Assembly: GCF_017894365.1 (NCBI RefSeq)
Contig: NZ_CP059467.1
Span: 1,178,001 to 1,242,000, forward strand
Origin: Aromatoleum bremense
GTDB taxonomy: Bacteria; Pseudomonadota; Gammaproteobacteria; Burkholderiales; Rhodocyclaceae
DNA: 64,000 bases
Direction: 5' to 3'
Under the pieces are notes generated by a model that saw only the letters and a list, made by a program, of their open reading frames with translations, made no database searches and was not told the DNA's origin. Shown here piece by piece: positions 27,998-37,989 of the stretch (position 1 is the first letter of the stretch; the number at the start of each line of letters is the position of its first letter). The translations under genes and the position numbers were made by a program.

Positions 27998-29974
27998 TCA
28001 GGCGGCGCAGGAAACCGGCCCGCCTGAGCGGGCGGACATCCCCGACGCCGGCGCGCCGAGCACCGCGTGGATCGCCGCCTCGAGTCCGGCCAGTTCGTCG
28101 AGCTGCGCGAGCATCGCGGCCTCGGCCTGTTCGAGCTCGGCGATCCGCTCTTCGAGGGTGTCGGTTGCCTGGTGGATGCGCTTGACGCTTTCGAGCCGGC
28201 GCTTGAGCTGGAACTGGTATTCCCGCACCTGCGTCTCGAGCGGCGACATCACCGCCCGCAGCCAGCGCTCGACGTCCCGGTTGGCGACTTCGAAGGTGCG
28301 CCGCGCCTGGACCGCGACCGTTTCGAAGAACCGCTGCGTCAGCGTGTGCTTTTCGGTCGTCACGAGCGTGAGCGCGGTGTTGATCTGGCGATTGAACGCG
28401 GCTTCGAGCCGTTCGAGTTCGCGCTCGTAGCGCAACGTCGAGAACGCCTCGGGCGCGGCCAGCTTGAGTCCGTGCTCGACGCTGAAACGCTTGTACATGC
28501 TATCGAGCATGCGCGTGATCTCGGCGATCTCGCCAGCCGATCGCGCGAGGCTGCCGCGCAGGTTTTCGAAGAAACCTTCCATCGCCGCGCTCAGGCCTTT
28601 CGAGAACGTGGACTCGAGCATGGCTTCGCGGGTGCGGCGCGTCTCGTCGCGCAGCATGTCCATGCCCAGGTGGGCGAGCAGGTTGTTCGTCAGGTTCGAA
28701 AACACGCTGCGCACCGCGTAGTACTTCTGCAGCCCTTCCTCGAACTCGGTCTTTTCCGAGCGGATCTTGCGCATCATGTACTCGATGACGCTCTGGTTCT
28801 TGCCACGCAGATCGGTGAGTTCGTGCAATTGCTCGCGCAGCCCGGAAAGCCGCGCACCGAGGAGTTCGCGTGCCTGCAGGATCAGGTCGCCGGTTTCGCC
28901 GAGGGCGCCGTCGCGGACGATTTCCTGCTTCGTCGGCAGCAGCTCCTCGCTGAGCGCGCGCTCCAGCGCGCCGAGGCGGCTGCGCTCGAGCAGCGCTCCG
29001 TCATCGCGGATCCGCGCGACCAGCCCCTTCTGCGCCGACACGGGGAAGACGCTTCCCGCAGGCACGTCCAGCGTCTCCGCGACCGAGCGCAGCTGCCGGT
29101 CGATTTCCTCGTCGATGCGGGCCTCGTCGCGCAGGCCGTCCCACAGGCCGTCGATCTTGTTCAGCACGACGAGCCGCCCCCTCCTGCCCCCGCCCGACCC
29201 GCCGCGCACGTATTCGCGCCACACCGCGAGGTCGCTGTGCGTGACGCCGGTATCGGCCGCGAGGATGAACAGCACTGCGTGCGCATTCGGCAGCAGCGAC
29301 AGCGTGAGTTCGGGCTCCGCACCGATCGCGTTGAGTCCCGGCGTGTCGAGCACGACCAGGCCCTGTTCGAGCAGCGGGTGCGGAAACTGGACCACGACGT
29401 GCCGCCAGCTCGGGATTTCGACCAGGCCGTCGGTGCCGGCCTTGAGCCCGTCCGCGCTGTCCGGGACGACCTCGAAGCCCAGCTGCCGCGCCTCAGCGGG
29501 CGACACCCGCTCGGTGTCGCCGACACGCGAGAATCCCTGCTGCAGACTGCCGACCGAGCTGATGTCGAGCGGCAGCACGAGCCATTCCTGCGCGAACCGC
29601 TTGAGCTCGCTGACGCTCGCGTGCGTCGCCCGGGTGCGGATCGGCAGCAGACGGATCTCGGGGCGCGCGTCCGCGCTCCATTGCAGTTCGGTCGGACACA
29701 TCGTCGTGCGGCCGGCGCTCGACGGCAGCACGCGGTCGCCATAGCCGGAGAAAAAGAGCGCGTTGATCAGTTCCGACTTGCCCCGCGAAAACTCGGCGAC
29801 GAAGGCGACCGTGAGCTTGTCGTCGCGCAGGCGTTCGAGTACACACTGCAGCCGCAGGTCGCCCTGCGCATCGCCGATTTCGTTGTGCGACAGCCATTGG
29901 CGCAAGCGGCCGATGGCCGAAGAGGCGCCGGCGCGCCACTGGCTGTAGGCCGAGAATTGGTCAACCAGGCTCAT
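27998..29974 (-). CDS. Dynamin-family GTPase
   Basis: A 658-residue large GTPase. The P-loop reads A60-EFSR-GKS67, followed by switch I threonines T90/T91, the G3 motif LDTPGLN near 217, and the G4 motif LNKID near 272. About 300-640 is helical with heptad-like stretches and a C-terminal coiled coil (about 590-640). The layout matches bacterial dynamin-like proteins such as CrfC/YjdA, which bind membranes or the chromosome. No trans-membrane helix is obvious and there is no second dynamin-like gene next door, unlike many paired bacterial dynamins. Its role here is unknown. It is monocistronic, between convergent ferredoxin and mutM. Confidence 0.85.
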   Translation of the reverse strand: MSLVDQFSAYSQWRAGASSAIGRLRQWLSHNEIGDAQGDLRLQCVLERLRDDKLTVAFVAEFSRGKSELINALFFSGYGDRVLPSSAGRTTMCPTELQWSADARPEIRLLPIRTRATHASVSELKRFAQEWLVLPLDISSVGSLQQGFSRVGDTERVSPAEARQLGFEVVPDSADGLKAGTDGLVEIPSWRHVVVQFPHPLLEQGLVVLDTPGLNAIGAEPELTLSLLPNAHAVLFILAADTGVTHSDLAVWREYVRGGSGGGRRGRLVVLNKIDGLWDGLRDEARIDEEIDRQLRSVAETLDVPAGSVFPVSAQKGLVARIRDDGALLERSRLGALERALSEELLPTKQEIVRDGALGETGDLILQARELLGARLSGLREQLHELTDLRGKNQSVIEYMMRKIRSEKTEFEEGLQKYYAVRSVFSNLTNNLLAHLGMDMLRDETRRTREAMLESTFSKGLSAAMEGFFENLRGSLARSAGEIAEITRMLDSMYKRFSVEHGLKLAAPEAFSTLRYERELERLEAAFNRQINTALTLVTTEKHTLTQRFFETVAVQARRTFEVANRDVERWLRAVMSPLETQVREYQFQLKRRLESVKRIHQATDTLEERIAELEQAEAAMLAQLDELAGLEAAIHAVLGAPASGMSARSGGPVSCAA

Positions 29975-30128
29975 GTCGGTCTCGCTCGCACGCGGAGGGC
30001 TGCCGCGTAAAAATTACACACGGCGCCAGCATAACCCCGATTCCCACACCATCCAATTTGGGACCGGCGCAATGTAACGGCTGTATCACGCCGGTACGCT
30101 CTACCGGGGGAGGTTTCCCCGGGACCGC

Positions 30129-30944
30129 TCAACGACGCTGGCAGCGCGGGCAGAAAAAAGTCGAGCGCTGGCCGGTCACGACCCGGCGAACCGGCGTTGC
30201 GCACACCCGGCACGCCAAGCCTTCGCGTCCGTACACGAAGTACTGCTGCTGGAAATACCCGGCGCGCCCGTCCCCGCCGACGAAGTCCCGCAAGGTGCTG
30301 CCGCCCGCGTCGATCGCCGCGAGCAGCGTTTCGCGCACCGACGCGGCAAGGCGCGCGAGGCGCTGAGGCCCGATCGCGCCGGCCGGTGCGAGCGGATGGA
30401 TGCGGGCACGGAACAGGCTCTCGGACGCGTAGATGTTGCCGACCCCGACGACACGGTGCGCATCCATCAGCGTCTGCTTGATCGACATCCGCACTCCTCG
30501 CGTCGCCTCATGCAGCCAGGCGCCGGTAAAACCGCTCTCGAGCGGCTCGCGCCCGAGCGCCGCGAGCAGCGGGTGGGACAAACCGTCGCCCGCATGCCAC
30601 AGCACGAGGCCGAACCGGCGCGGATCGCGCAGCCGCAGCGCCGCGGCGCCGAACACCAGGTCGACGTGATCGTGCACGCCGGCGGGCTCGTCAGCCGACA
30701 CCACCCTGAGGCTGCCGGACATGCCGAGATGCACGAGGACGCTGCCGTGCGGAAAATCCAGCAGCAGGTATTTCGCGCGGCGCCGGACGCCCTGCAGTCG
30801 CTCGCCGACGAGCGTTTCCGCGAGATCCGCGGGCACCGGCTGGCGCAGCCGCGGATTGCGCACTTCGAGCGCGGTCAGCGTCCGCCCGGCGACGAGCGGG
30901 CGAATGCCGCGGCACGTGATTTCCACCTCCGGCAATTCCGGCAT
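30129..30944 (-). CDS. mutM: Formamidopyrimidine-DNA glycosylase
   Basis: A 271-residue base-excision enzyme removing 8-oxoguanine and FaPy lesions. The mature N-terminus PELPEVE supplies the catalytic proline P2 and E3, which fixes the start at 30944 rather than the longer frame from 31013. The conserved NIYASE block and a C-terminal zinc finger C-X2-C...C-X2-C (CRVC...CPRC) are intact. It is divergent from the TPR gene. Confidence 0.96.
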   Translation of the reverse strand: MPELPEVEITCRGIRPLVAGRTLTALEVRNPRLRQPVPADLAETLVGERLQGVRRRAKYLLLDFPHGSVLVHLGMSGSLRVVSADEPAGVHDHVDLVFGAAALRLRDPRRFGLVLWHAGDGLSHPLLAALGREPLESGFTGAWLHEATRGVRMSIKQTLMDAHRVVGVGNIYASESLFRARIHPLAPAGAIGPQRLARLAASVRETLLAAIDAGGSTLRDFVGGDGRAGYFQQQYFVYGREGLACRVCATPVRRVVTGQRSTFFCPRCQRR

Positions 30945-31139
30945 CGGCAACCCTTCTTCGAATTCCTCACACAAGCGGCGTGCTTGCTCATGCGAGGTGA
31001 AACTGCATAACATGGGGCGAACGGAATCGCCTCCGGCCCTTCTAATCCACGACCACCTCGTTGGCGGACCCCAGCATACAGCCGGATACGGCAGCTTGCA
31101 GCGTCCGCGGCTTCACGGAATCCCCCTCGGGCATCAACC

Positions 31140-32861
31140 ATGAATCGCACACTCTCCCTGCTCACTGCCGGCCTCGGGCTGGCGATCGCATTTGCGTTCC
31201 CGGCATTCGCCCAGACGGTCAACACCGCGGCCAACGCCCCCTCGACGGCGGCGGCCGACGTTCCCGGGCAGACACTGACCGCGCAGATGCTGTACACATT
31301 CCTGCTGGCCGAAATTGCCGGGGCCCGCGGCGAAATCGGCGTCTCGGTGCAAGCCTACCTCGATCTGGCGCAACGTACGCGCGACCCGCGCATCGCGCGG
31401 CGCGCAGTCGAAATCGCGCTGTTCGCGCGCGACCTGTCCGCCGCCACCGAAGCTGCCAGGATCTGGATCGACGCCGAGCCCGAGTCTGCCGAAGCCCGGC
31501 GCGTGATGGCCGGGATTCTCGCCGGCGGCAGCGGGCAGCTCGAGCAGGTGCAAATCCAGCTTGCGCGCCTGCTGGCAGAGTCGCCGGACCAGATCGAAAA
31601 CCACCTGATGGGGCTCAACCGCGCGTTCGCGCGCATCGGCGACAAGCAGGCGGTCAAAGGCATCGTCGACCGCCTGACCGAACCGTACCTCGACCTCCCC
31701 GAGGCGCAGTTCGCCCGCGCGCAGGCCGCGATTGCGGCCGACGACGCGATCGCATCGTTGGCCGCAATCGACCTCGCGCTCGGGCTTCGCCCGGACTGGG
31801 AGCTTGCGATCCTGTTCAAGGCGCAGCTGCTGGCGCAATCCGACTCGCCCGACGCGGCGCTGCAGCTCATCAAGGAGCACATCGACCGCCACCCCGAGAG
31901 CCAGAACGCGCGCGTCGCCTACGCGCGGGGCCTCGTTTCGGCGCGCCGCTTCGAGGCGGCACGCGACGAGTTCCGCAAGCTCCTCGACAACGCGCCGAAC
32001 GATCGCGACCTGATGTACGCGACTGGCCTGCTGTCGGCCCAGCTCGACGATTTCGACGCCGCGGCGCCGCTGCTCGAGCAGGCGCTGAACGCCGGCCATC
32101 CGGAGGCGGACGGAATCCGCCTCAATCTCGGCCAGATCGCCGAACGCCGCGAGGACAGCGAGGGCGCAATGCGCTGGTACCGCGCCGTCGAACCCGGGCG
32201 CCACCACGCCGATGCCCAGATCCGCATCGCGGCGCTGCTCGCGCAACAGGGGAAACTGCAGCAGGCACGCGAACACCTGCAGTCGGTGCAGGGCGGACAC
32301 GACACGATCAAGCGGCTGCGGCTCGCCGAGGCGCAACTGCTGCGGGCCGAAGGGCGCGAAGCCGAAGCGCTCGAACTCATCGACGGCGAACTGCGCAAAG
32401 CCCCCGAAGACCCGGACCTGCTCTACGAGTCGTCGATGCTCGCCGAACAGCTCGGCCAACTCGACGTCATGGAAGGGCGCCTGCGCAAGCTCATCGCACT
32501 GCAGCCCGACCACGCCCACGCCTACAACGCACTCGGGTATTCGCTGGCCGACCGCGGACTGCGCCTCGACGAAGCCGAAGCGCTGATTGCCCGCGCGCTG
32601 GAACTAACGCCCGGCGATCCCTTCATCCTCGACAGCATGGGCTGGGTCAACTTCCGGCAGGGCGACGCGGCCACGGCGCTCGCACATCTCGAAAAAGCCT
32701 ACAGCCTGCGTCCCGACCCCGAAATCGCCGCCCACTTGGGCGAGGTATTGTGGAGCCTGAACCGCCAGGCCGACGCCACGCGGATCTGGAACGAAGCCTT
32801 GCAGGCTCACCCCGACAGCACGGTATTGAAGAACATCATGCAGCGTTTCGGCCAGCGATGA
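31140..32861 (+). CDS. Tetratricopeptide-repeat protein, exported
   Basis: A 573-residue protein with a signal peptide at 1-25 (LAIAFAFPAFAQ) and helical repeats through the rest. Individual TPR units are clearest at about 275-345 and 445-560 (AYNALGYSLADRGLRLDEAEALI, DSMGWVNFRQGDAATALAHLEKAY). It overlaps lolB by 4 bases, and a TPR protein ahead of lolB-ispE is common in betaproteobacteria, so a role in the outer-membrane or lipoprotein pathway is a reasonable inference. No enzyme motif was seen. Confidence 0.88.
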   Translation: MNRTLSLLTAGLGLAIAFAFPAFAQTVNTAANAPSTAAADVPGQTLTAQMLYTFLLAEIAGARGEIGVSVQAYLDLAQRTRDPRIARRAVEIALFARDLSAATEAARIWIDAEPESAEARRVMAGILAGGSGQLEQVQIQLARLLAESPDQIENHLMGLNRAFARIGDKQAVKGIVDRLTEPYLDLPEAQFARAQAAIAADDAIASLAAIDLALGLRPDWELAILFKAQLLAQSDSPDAALQLIKEHIDRHPESQNARVAYARGLVSARRFEAARDEFRKLLDNAPNDRDLMYATGLLSAQLDDFDAAAPLLEQALNAGHPEADGIRLNLGQIAERREDSEGAMRWYRAVEPGRHHADAQIRIAALLAQQGKLQQAREHLQSVQGGHDTIKRLRLAEAQLLRAEGREAEALELIDGELRKAPEDPDLLYESSMLAEQLGQLDVMEGRLRKLIALQPDHAHAYNALGYSLADRGLRLDEAEALIARALELTPGDPFILDSMGWVNFRQGDAATALAHLEKAYSLRPDPEIAAHLGEVLWSLNRQADATRIWNEALQAHPDSTVLKNIMQRFGQR

Positions 32862-33442
32862 ACCGGCCTCTTGCAGGGTTTGTGGCGATCGCGGCGCTCA
32901 CGACCGTCGCGCTGACCGGCTGCGCGATCCAGCCCGCCCCGCCGGCGGCGACAGTCGCGCCGCGGCCGATCGCCTCCGCGTTCGAACTCGAAGGCCGCAT
33001 TTCGGCGACCGACGGCGAGCGCGCCGCGAACGGCGGGTTGCAGTGGTTTCATTCGCCGGCCGTGGATGAATGGACCGTCCTGAGCCCGCTCGGCCAGATC
33101 GTCGGCCAACTCGTCACTACCGCCAAAGGCGCCCGGCTGCGCACCTCGGACGGTCGCGTCGAGCACAGCGACGACGCCGCCGCAATGCTGCACCGATTGC
33201 TCGGCGTCGCCGCACCGCTCGACGGGCTCGCCTACTGGGTGCAGGCGACGGCACGCCGCGGCGCCCGGGTGCTCGACATCGACGAGCGCGGCCGGCCGGC
33301 CCGCATCACCGACGCCGGCTGGACAATCGACTACGTCGAATATGCCGGCGCTGCGGTCGACGCGTTGCCGCGCCGGATCGATGCCCACTGGGGCGACGCC
33401 CGTATCCGGCTTATCATCGACCAATGGACACCGCTGAATTGA
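32858..33442 (+). CDS. lolB: Outer-membrane lipoprotein receptor LolB
   Basis: A 194-residue lipoprotein that receives lipoproteins from LolA and inserts them into the outer membrane. The lipobox LTGC places the lipidated cysteine at residue 22. The body shows the LolB pattern: [30 protein letters not shown] and the C-terminal RIRLIIDQW. It lies between the TPR gene (4-base overlap) and ispE (19-base overlap), the usual lolB-ispE arrangement. Confidence 0.92.
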   Translation: MNRPLAGFVAIAALTTVALTGCAIQPAPPAATVAPRPIASAFELEGRISATDGERAANGGLQWFHSPAVDEWTVLSPLGQIVGQLVTTAKGARLRTSDGRVEHSDDAAAMLHRLLGVAAPLDGLAYWVQATARRGARVLDIDERGRPARITDAGWTIDYVEYAGAAVDALPRRIDAHWGDARIRLIIDQWTPLN

Positions 33443-34278
33443 CCCGGCTCGCCGATTGCCCGGCGCCGGCGAAGCTGAACCTCTTCCTGCATGTCATCGG
33501 GCGCCGTCCGGATGGCTACCACCTGCTGCAAACGGCGTTCCGCCTGCTCGACTGGGGCGATGCGCTGTCGTTCGACCTGCGGCACGACGGCGTCGTCGCG
33601 CGCGTCACCGACCTTCCCGGCGTTCCCGCCGAGCATGACCTCGTCGTCCGCGCCGCGCGGCTGCTGCAGTCGTACACCGGCTGCCGGCTCGGCGCCGACA
33701 TCCGCGTCGACAAGCGGCTGCCGATGGGCGGCGGCCTCGGCGGTGGCAGCTCGGACGCCGCGACGACGCTGATCGCGCTGAACCGTCTGTGGCGCACCGG
33801 CGTCCGCCGTGAAGAGCTCGCCGCGCTCGGGCTGCGGCTCGGCGCCGACGTCCCGTTTTTCATCTTCGGCCGCGACGCGTTCGCCGAAGGCGTCGGCGAC
33901 GAACTGCAGCCGCTCGACCTCCCGCCCGCCTGGTACGTCATCGTCGCGCCGCCGGTCACGGTACCCACCGTGGAAATTTTTGCAGCAGGGGAGTTGACGC
34001 GGGATACCGAACCCATCAAAATTACGGACTTCGCAGCGAGCACCACTCGTAACGATCTGCAAGCAGTGGCCTGCAGCCGTTACCCCGAGATCGGTGCAGC
34101 AATCGACTGGCTGGCGCAGTTTGCGCCGGCGCGAATGACCGGTTCGGGCGCCTGCATATTTGCACAGGCGGCAAGCGAAGACGATGCCCAACGCATCGTC
34201 GCAAGCTGTCCCCGACCCTTTCGGGCATGGAAGGCGCGCAGCGTGATGCAGCATCCGCTTCGTGACTGGGTCGATTGA
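33424..34278 (+). CDS. ispE: 4-diphosphocytidyl-2-C-methyl-D-erythritol kinase
   Basis: A 284-residue GHMP kinase of the MEP isoprenoid pathway. The N-terminal [21 protein letters not shown] and the ATP-binding [14 protein letters not shown] (100-113) are diagnostic. The start at 33424 overlaps the lolB end by 19 bases, so translation is probably coupled. tRNA-Gln follows 19 bases after its stop. Confidence 0.95.
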   Translation: MDTAELTRLADCPAPAKLNLFLHVIGRRPDGYHLLQTAFRLLDWGDALSFDLRHDGVVARVTDLPGVPAEHDLVVRAARLLQSYTGCRLGADIRVDKRLPMGGGLGGGSSDAATTLIALNRLWRTGVRREELAALGLRLGADVPFFIFGRDAFAEGVGDELQPLDLPPAWYVIVAPPVTVPTVEIFAAGELTRDTEPIKITDFAASTTRNDLQAVACSRYPEIGAAIDWLAQFAPARMTGSGACIFAQAASEDDAQRIVASCPRPFRAWKARSVMQHPLRDWVD

Positions 34279-34297
34279 GCGGGCGAAAAGGTTTTAC

Positions 34298-34374
34298 TGG
34301 GGAGTCGCCAAGTTGGTCAAGGCACCGGATTTTGATTCCGGCATTCGAAGGTTCGAATCCTTCTTCCCCAGCCA
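34298..34374 (+). tRNA. tRNA-Gln (anticodon TTG)
   Basis: A complete 77-base cloverleaf: acceptor TGGGGAG pairs with TTCCCCA (one G-T pair), discriminator G, encoded CCA (34372-34374). The anticodon stem CCGGA/TCCGG encloses loop TTTTGAT with anticodon TTG; the T arm is AAGGT-TCGAATC-CTTCT with a wobble. It lies between ispE and prs, a conserved betaproteobacterial arrangement, and may be processed from the ispE transcript. Confidence 0.94.
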
Positions 34375-34380
34375 GTAAAT

Positions 34381-34415
34381 TACGGGCAGGCCGCGCGCCT
34401 GCCCGTATCGTTTTT
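34381..34415 (+). terminator. Terminator between tRNA-Gln and prs
   Basis: A perfect 10-bp stem TACGGGCAGG (34381-34390) with CCTGCCCGTA (34398-34407), loop CCGCGCG, followed shortly by TTTTTA. It should end most tRNA-Gln transcripts; prs, starting 36 bases later, then needs readthrough or its own promoter. Confidence 0.78.
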
Positions 34416-34450
34416 ATCGTCGCCATTCTATCGGCATCGGAGTTTCGGAC

Positions 34451-35401
34451 ATGGCCTACGGCAGCCTGATGGTCTTCACCGGCAACGCCAACCCCAAGCT
34501 TGCCGCGGACGTCGTGCGCAGACTGGGCATTTCGATCGGGGCGGCCACGGTGGGCCGGTTCTCCGACGGTGAAGTCAATATCGAACTGCTCGAGAATGTC
34601 CGCGGCAAGGACATCTTCGTCCTGCAACCGACCTGTTCGCCGACGAACGAGAACCTGATGGAACTGCTGGTCCTCGTCGATGCGCTCAAACGCGCGTCCG
34701 CAGGCCGCATCACCGCCGCGATCCCCTACTTCGGCTACGCCCGCCAGGATCGCCGCCCGCGTTCGGCGCGCGTGCCGATCACCGCCAAGGTCGTCGCCAA
34801 CATGCTGCAGGCCGTCGGTGTGCAGCGCCTCTTGACGATGGACCTGCACGCCGACCAGATCCAGGGCTTCTTCGACATCGCGGTCGACAACGTCTATGCC
34901 GCGCCGGTGTTGCTCGCCGACCTCGACAAGCAGAAATACGACGACCTGCTGGTCGTGTCGCCGGACGTCGGCGGCGTCGTGCGTGCCCGCGCATTCGCGA
35001 AGCGCATGGAATGCGATCTGGCGATCATCGACAAGCGTCGCCCGAAGGCGAACGTGTCCGAAGTCATGAACATCATCGGCGAGGTCAAGGACCGCACCTG
35101 CGTAATCATGGATGACATCGTCGACACCGCCGGCACGCTGTGCAAGGCCGCGACCGCGCTGAAGGAAAATGGCGCCCGCCGCGTCCTGTCGTACTGCACC
35201 CACGCGGTGCTGTCCGGTTCAGCGGCGGCGCGCATCGCCGATTCCGACCTCGACGAGCTGGTCGTCACCGACACCATCCCGCTGCGCGACGACGCCAAAG
35301 CCTGTCCGCGCATCCGCCAGATCTCGGTCGCCTCGCTGCTCGCCGACACCGTGCTGCGGATCAGCAACGAGGAATCGGTCAGCTCGCTGTTCATGGAATG
35401 A
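34451..35401 (+). CDS. prs: Ribose-phosphate pyrophosphokinase
   Basis: A 316-residue class I PRPP synthetase making PRPP from ribose 5-phosphate and ATP. The N-terminal [13 protein letters not shown], the [12 protein letters not shown] metal/ATP loop and the PRPP-binding [13 protein letters not shown] are all present. The length is standard. It heads prs-rplY-pth-ychF. Confidence 0.97.
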   Translation: MAYGSLMVFTGNANPKLAADVVRRLGISIGAATVGRFSDGEVNIELLENVRGKDIFVLQPTCSPTNENLMELLVLVDALKRASAGRITAAIPYFGYARQDRRPRSARVPITAKVVANMLQAVGVQRLLTMDLHADQIQGFFDIAVDNVYAAPVLLADLDKQKYDDLLVVSPDVGGVVRARAFAKRMECDLAIIDKRRPKANVSEVMNIIGEVKDRTCVIMDDIVDTAGTLCKAATALKENGARRVLSYCTHAVLSGSAAARIADSDLDELVVTDTIPLRDDAKACPRIRQISVASLLADTVLRISNEESVSSLFME

Positions 35402-35480
35402 ATTTTCGCCGCCGGCACGAGCCGGAGGCCCAACCCATCCGTCTGGTCGCGGGCGGATCGTTTCAACCAGGAGTCACACA

Positions 35481-36086
35481 ATGCAAATCGTATTCAAGGC
35501 CACCCAGCGCGTGGAACAGGGCACGGGTGCGAGCCGCCGCCTGCGTCGCGCCGGCCAGATCCCCGGCATCATCTACGGTGCCGACGCCGATGCGCAAGCG
35601 ATCACGGTCGACCACAACGAGCTCTACCACCTGCTGAAGAAGGAAGCCTTCCACGCTTCGGTGCTGGCGATCGACGTCGAAGGTGCAAAGCAGACCGTCG
35701 TGCTGCGCGACGTCCAGTGGCATCCGTACAAGCAGCAAGTGCTGCACCTCGACTTCCAGCGCGTCGATGCGAGTCACAAGCTCCACCTGAAAGTGCCGCT
35801 GCACTTCATCAACAACGATACCAACCCGGCGGTCAAGCTCGGCGGCTGCATGATCTCGCACACGATCACCGAACTCGACGTCGCGTGCCTGCCGGCGAAC
35901 CTGCCTGAATTCATCGAAGTCGACCTGCAGACGCTCGAAGCCGGCCAGTCGATCCACGTCTCGCAGCTCAAGCTGCCCGAAGGCGTCGAGGTCGTCCACC
36001 ATGGCGAAGGCGACCCGGTCGTCGCGACCGCGCTGACCGTCAAGGGCGGCGCGGCCGAGGCCGCCGAAGGCGAAGCCGCGGCCTGA
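35481..36086 (+). CDS. rplY: 50S ribosomal protein L25 (Ctc-type)
   Basis: A 201-residue long-form L25 that binds 5S rRNA. The N-terminal L25 domain (about 1-92) contains RRLRRAGQIPGIIYG and the LHLDFQRV block; the C-terminal beta domain (about 95-190) is the extra part of the TL5/Ctc type, ending in an Ala/Glu-rich tail. The start at 35481 has CAGGAG about 8-10 bases upstream; longer frames run back into prs. It lies 79 bases after prs. Confidence 0.95.
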   Translation: MQIVFKATQRVEQGTGASRRLRRAGQIPGIIYGADADAQAITVDHNELYHLLKKEAFHASVLAIDVEGAKQTVVLRDVQWHPYKQQVLHLDFQRVDASHKLHLKVPLHFINNDTNPAVKLGGCMISHTITELDVACLPANLPEFIEVDLQTLEAGQSIHVSQLKLPEGVEVVHHGEGDPVVATALTVKGGAAEAAEGEAAA

Positions 36087-36137
36087 GGCTGCGACTTCTC
36101 GTTCGCAGCCCGCCGGGATCATGGGGACACCGATCCG

Positions 36138-36758
36138 ATGAGCGCCGCAGCCCCGCGCCTCGTCGTCGGCCTCGGCAATCCCGGCGCCGAATACACCGAA
36201 ACCCGGCACAACGCCGGGTTTTGGTTTTGTGAGCGGCTCGCCGACAAGCTCGGCGTACGCTTCAACCACGAGTCGCGTTTTCATGGCTTCGTCGCCAATG
36301 CACGCGACGCCGGCGTGTGGCTGCTGATGCCGCAAACCTATATGAACCGCTCGGGCCAGGCCGTCGGGGCGCTCGCGCGCTTCTACCGCATCGCACCGGC
36401 CGAGATCCTCGTCGTGCATGACGAGCTCGACGTCCCTCCGGGCCAGTTGCGCCTGAAATTCGGCGGCGGACTCGGCGGCCACAACGGCCTCAAGGACACG
36501 TCGGCCCACCTGAACACCAACGATTACTGGCGGCTGCGCATCGGTATCGGCCATCCCGGCGACCGCAACGAAGTCGTGAATTACGTGCTGAAATCCGCGC
36601 GTCGCGAAGAACAGGCGCAGATCGACGAAGCGCTCGACCGCGCGCTGGCCGCGTGGCCGATGATCGCACGCGGCGAATGGAACGCCGCCACCACCCGACT
36701 CAACGCCCGCCCGGCCGCGCCGAAGCCGGCGAAACCCAAGGACGAATCGCGCCCATGA
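36138..36758 (+). CDS. pth: Peptidyl-tRNA hydrolase
   Basis: A 206-residue enzyme freeing tRNA from peptidyl-tRNA drop-off products. Conserved VGLGNPG near the N-terminus, the catalytic H24 in TRHNAGF, and the MNRSGQAV and DELDVPPG blocks are present. It overlaps ychF by 4 bases. The order rplY-pth-ychF is widely conserved. Confidence 0.96.
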   Translation: MSAAAPRLVVGLGNPGAEYTETRHNAGFWFCERLADKLGVRFNHESRFHGFVANARDAGVWLLMPQTYMNRSGQAVGALARFYRIAPAEILVVHDELDVPPGQLRLKFGGGLGGHNGLKDTSAHLNTNDYWRLRIGIGHPGDRNEVVNYVLKSARREEQAQIDEALDRALAAWPMIARGEWNAATTRLNARPAAPKPAKPKDESRP

Positions 36759-37846
36759 GCCTCAAATGCGGAATCGTCGGCCTGCCGAATGTCGGCAAGT
36801 CGACCCTCTTCAATGCCCTGACGAAGTCCGGCATCGCCGCCGAAAATTATCCGTTCTGCACGATCGAGCCGAACGTCGGCATCGTCGAAGTGCCCGACGC
36901 GCGGCTCGACGCGCTGTCCGAAATCGTCAAACCGCAGAAGGTGCAGCCCGCAATCGTCGAGTTCGTCGATATCGCGGGCCTCGTCGCTGGGGCGTCGAAA
37001 GGCGAAGGCCTCGGCAACCAGTTCCTCGCTAACATCCGCGAGACCGACGCGATCGTGCATGTCGTGCGCTGCTTCGCCGACGAGAACGTCGTGCATGTAT
37101 CGGGCAGCGTCGATCCGATCCGCGACATCGAAGTCATCGACACAGAACTCGCGCTCGCCGACCTGGCGACCGTCGACAAGGCGCTCGCCCGCTACAAGCG
37201 TCCCGCCGCCGCCGGCGACAAGGACGCGAAGGTCCTCGTCGCGGTGCTCGAGAAATGCATCGCACAACTCGACCAGGCGAAGCCGGTGCGCGCGCTCGAC
37301 CTCGCGAAGGACGAATGGGCGAGCCTGAAGCCGTTCTGCCTGATCACCGCGAAGCCGGTGCTGTATGTTGCGAACGTCAAGGAAGGCGGCTTCGAGAACA
37401 ACCCGCACCTGGACGCCGTCGTCGCGCACGCCGCCGCCGAGAAAGCTGAGGTCGTCGCGATCTGCGCCGCGATCGAAGCCGAGATCGCCGAACTCGACGA
37501 CGCCGACAAAGCGGAATTCCTCGCCGACCTCGGCCTCGCGGAGCCGGGCCTGAACCGGCTGATCCGCGCCGGCTACAAGCTCCTCGGCCTGCAGACCTAC
37601 TTCACCGCCGGCGTCAAGGAAGTGCGCGCATGGACGATCCACGTCGGCGACACCGCGCCGCAGGCGGCCGGCGTGATCCACACTGATTTCGAACGCGGCT
37701 TCATCCGCGCCCAGACGATCGCGTTCGACGACTTCATCGCGTACAAGGGCGAACAGGGCGCGAAGGAAGCCGGCAAGATGCGCGCCGAAGGCAAGGACTA
37801 CGTTGTCAAGGACGGCGATGTGCTGAATTTCCTGTTTAACGTCTGA
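36755..37846 (+). CDS. ychF: Ribosome-binding ATPase YchF
   Basis: A 363-residue Obg-family P-loop protein that prefers ATP. G1 is GLPNVGKS near residue 9, the G3 equivalent is [21 protein letters not shown], a helical hairpin fills the middle, and a TGS domain ends the protein ([21 protein letters not shown] region). It is coupled to pth by the overlap ATGA. A terminator follows. Confidence 0.96.
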   Translation: MSLKCGIVGLPNVGKSTLFNALTKSGIAAENYPFCTIEPNVGIVEVPDARLDALSEIVKPQKVQPAIVEFVDIAGLVAGASKGEGLGNQFLANIRETDAIVHVVRCFADENVVHVSGSVDPIRDIEVIDTELALADLATVDKALARYKRPAAAGDKDAKVLVAVLEKCIAQLDQAKPVRALDLAKDEWASLKPFCLITAKPVLYVANVKEGGFENNPHLDAVVAHAAAEKAEVVAICAAIEAEIAELDDADKAEFLADLGLAEPGLNRLIRAGYKLLGLQTYFTAGVKEVRAWTIHVGDTAPQAAGVIHTDFERGFIRAQTIAFDDFIAYKGEQGAKEAGKMRAEGKDYVVKDGDVLNFLFNV

Positions 37847-37886
37847 ATCTGGGCTGCAGGATCAGGGCATCCCGCAGCACCCCGAT

Positions 37887-37920
37887 AAACCCCGTGAGTT
37901 TGTGTGATTACGGGGTTTTC
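37887..37920 (+). terminator. Rho-independent terminator after ychF
   Basis: AAACCCCGT (37887-37895) pairs with ACGGGGTTT (37910-37918) around a 14-base loop, followed by T and C. It closes the prs-rplY-pth-ychF unit and lies before the convergent parvulin-type gene. Confidence 0.8.
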
Positions 37921-37989
37921 TCGCATGACATCCCACGACATCAAGCCGACGATCCTGCAGGCCACCGGCAGCTTGCATCCCGGCTCGTG

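Noticed and set aside
28067..30010. A 647-codon plus-strand frame opposite the dynamin-like GTPase
   Set aside because: The minus-strand protein has intact G1, G3 and G4 motifs; the opposite frame has none.
30083..30120. A terminator of mutM from the GC-rich hairpin near 30106-30123
   Set aside because: An inverted CCGGGG/CCCCGG exists, but no T run follows on the minus strand, so intrinsic termination is not supported.
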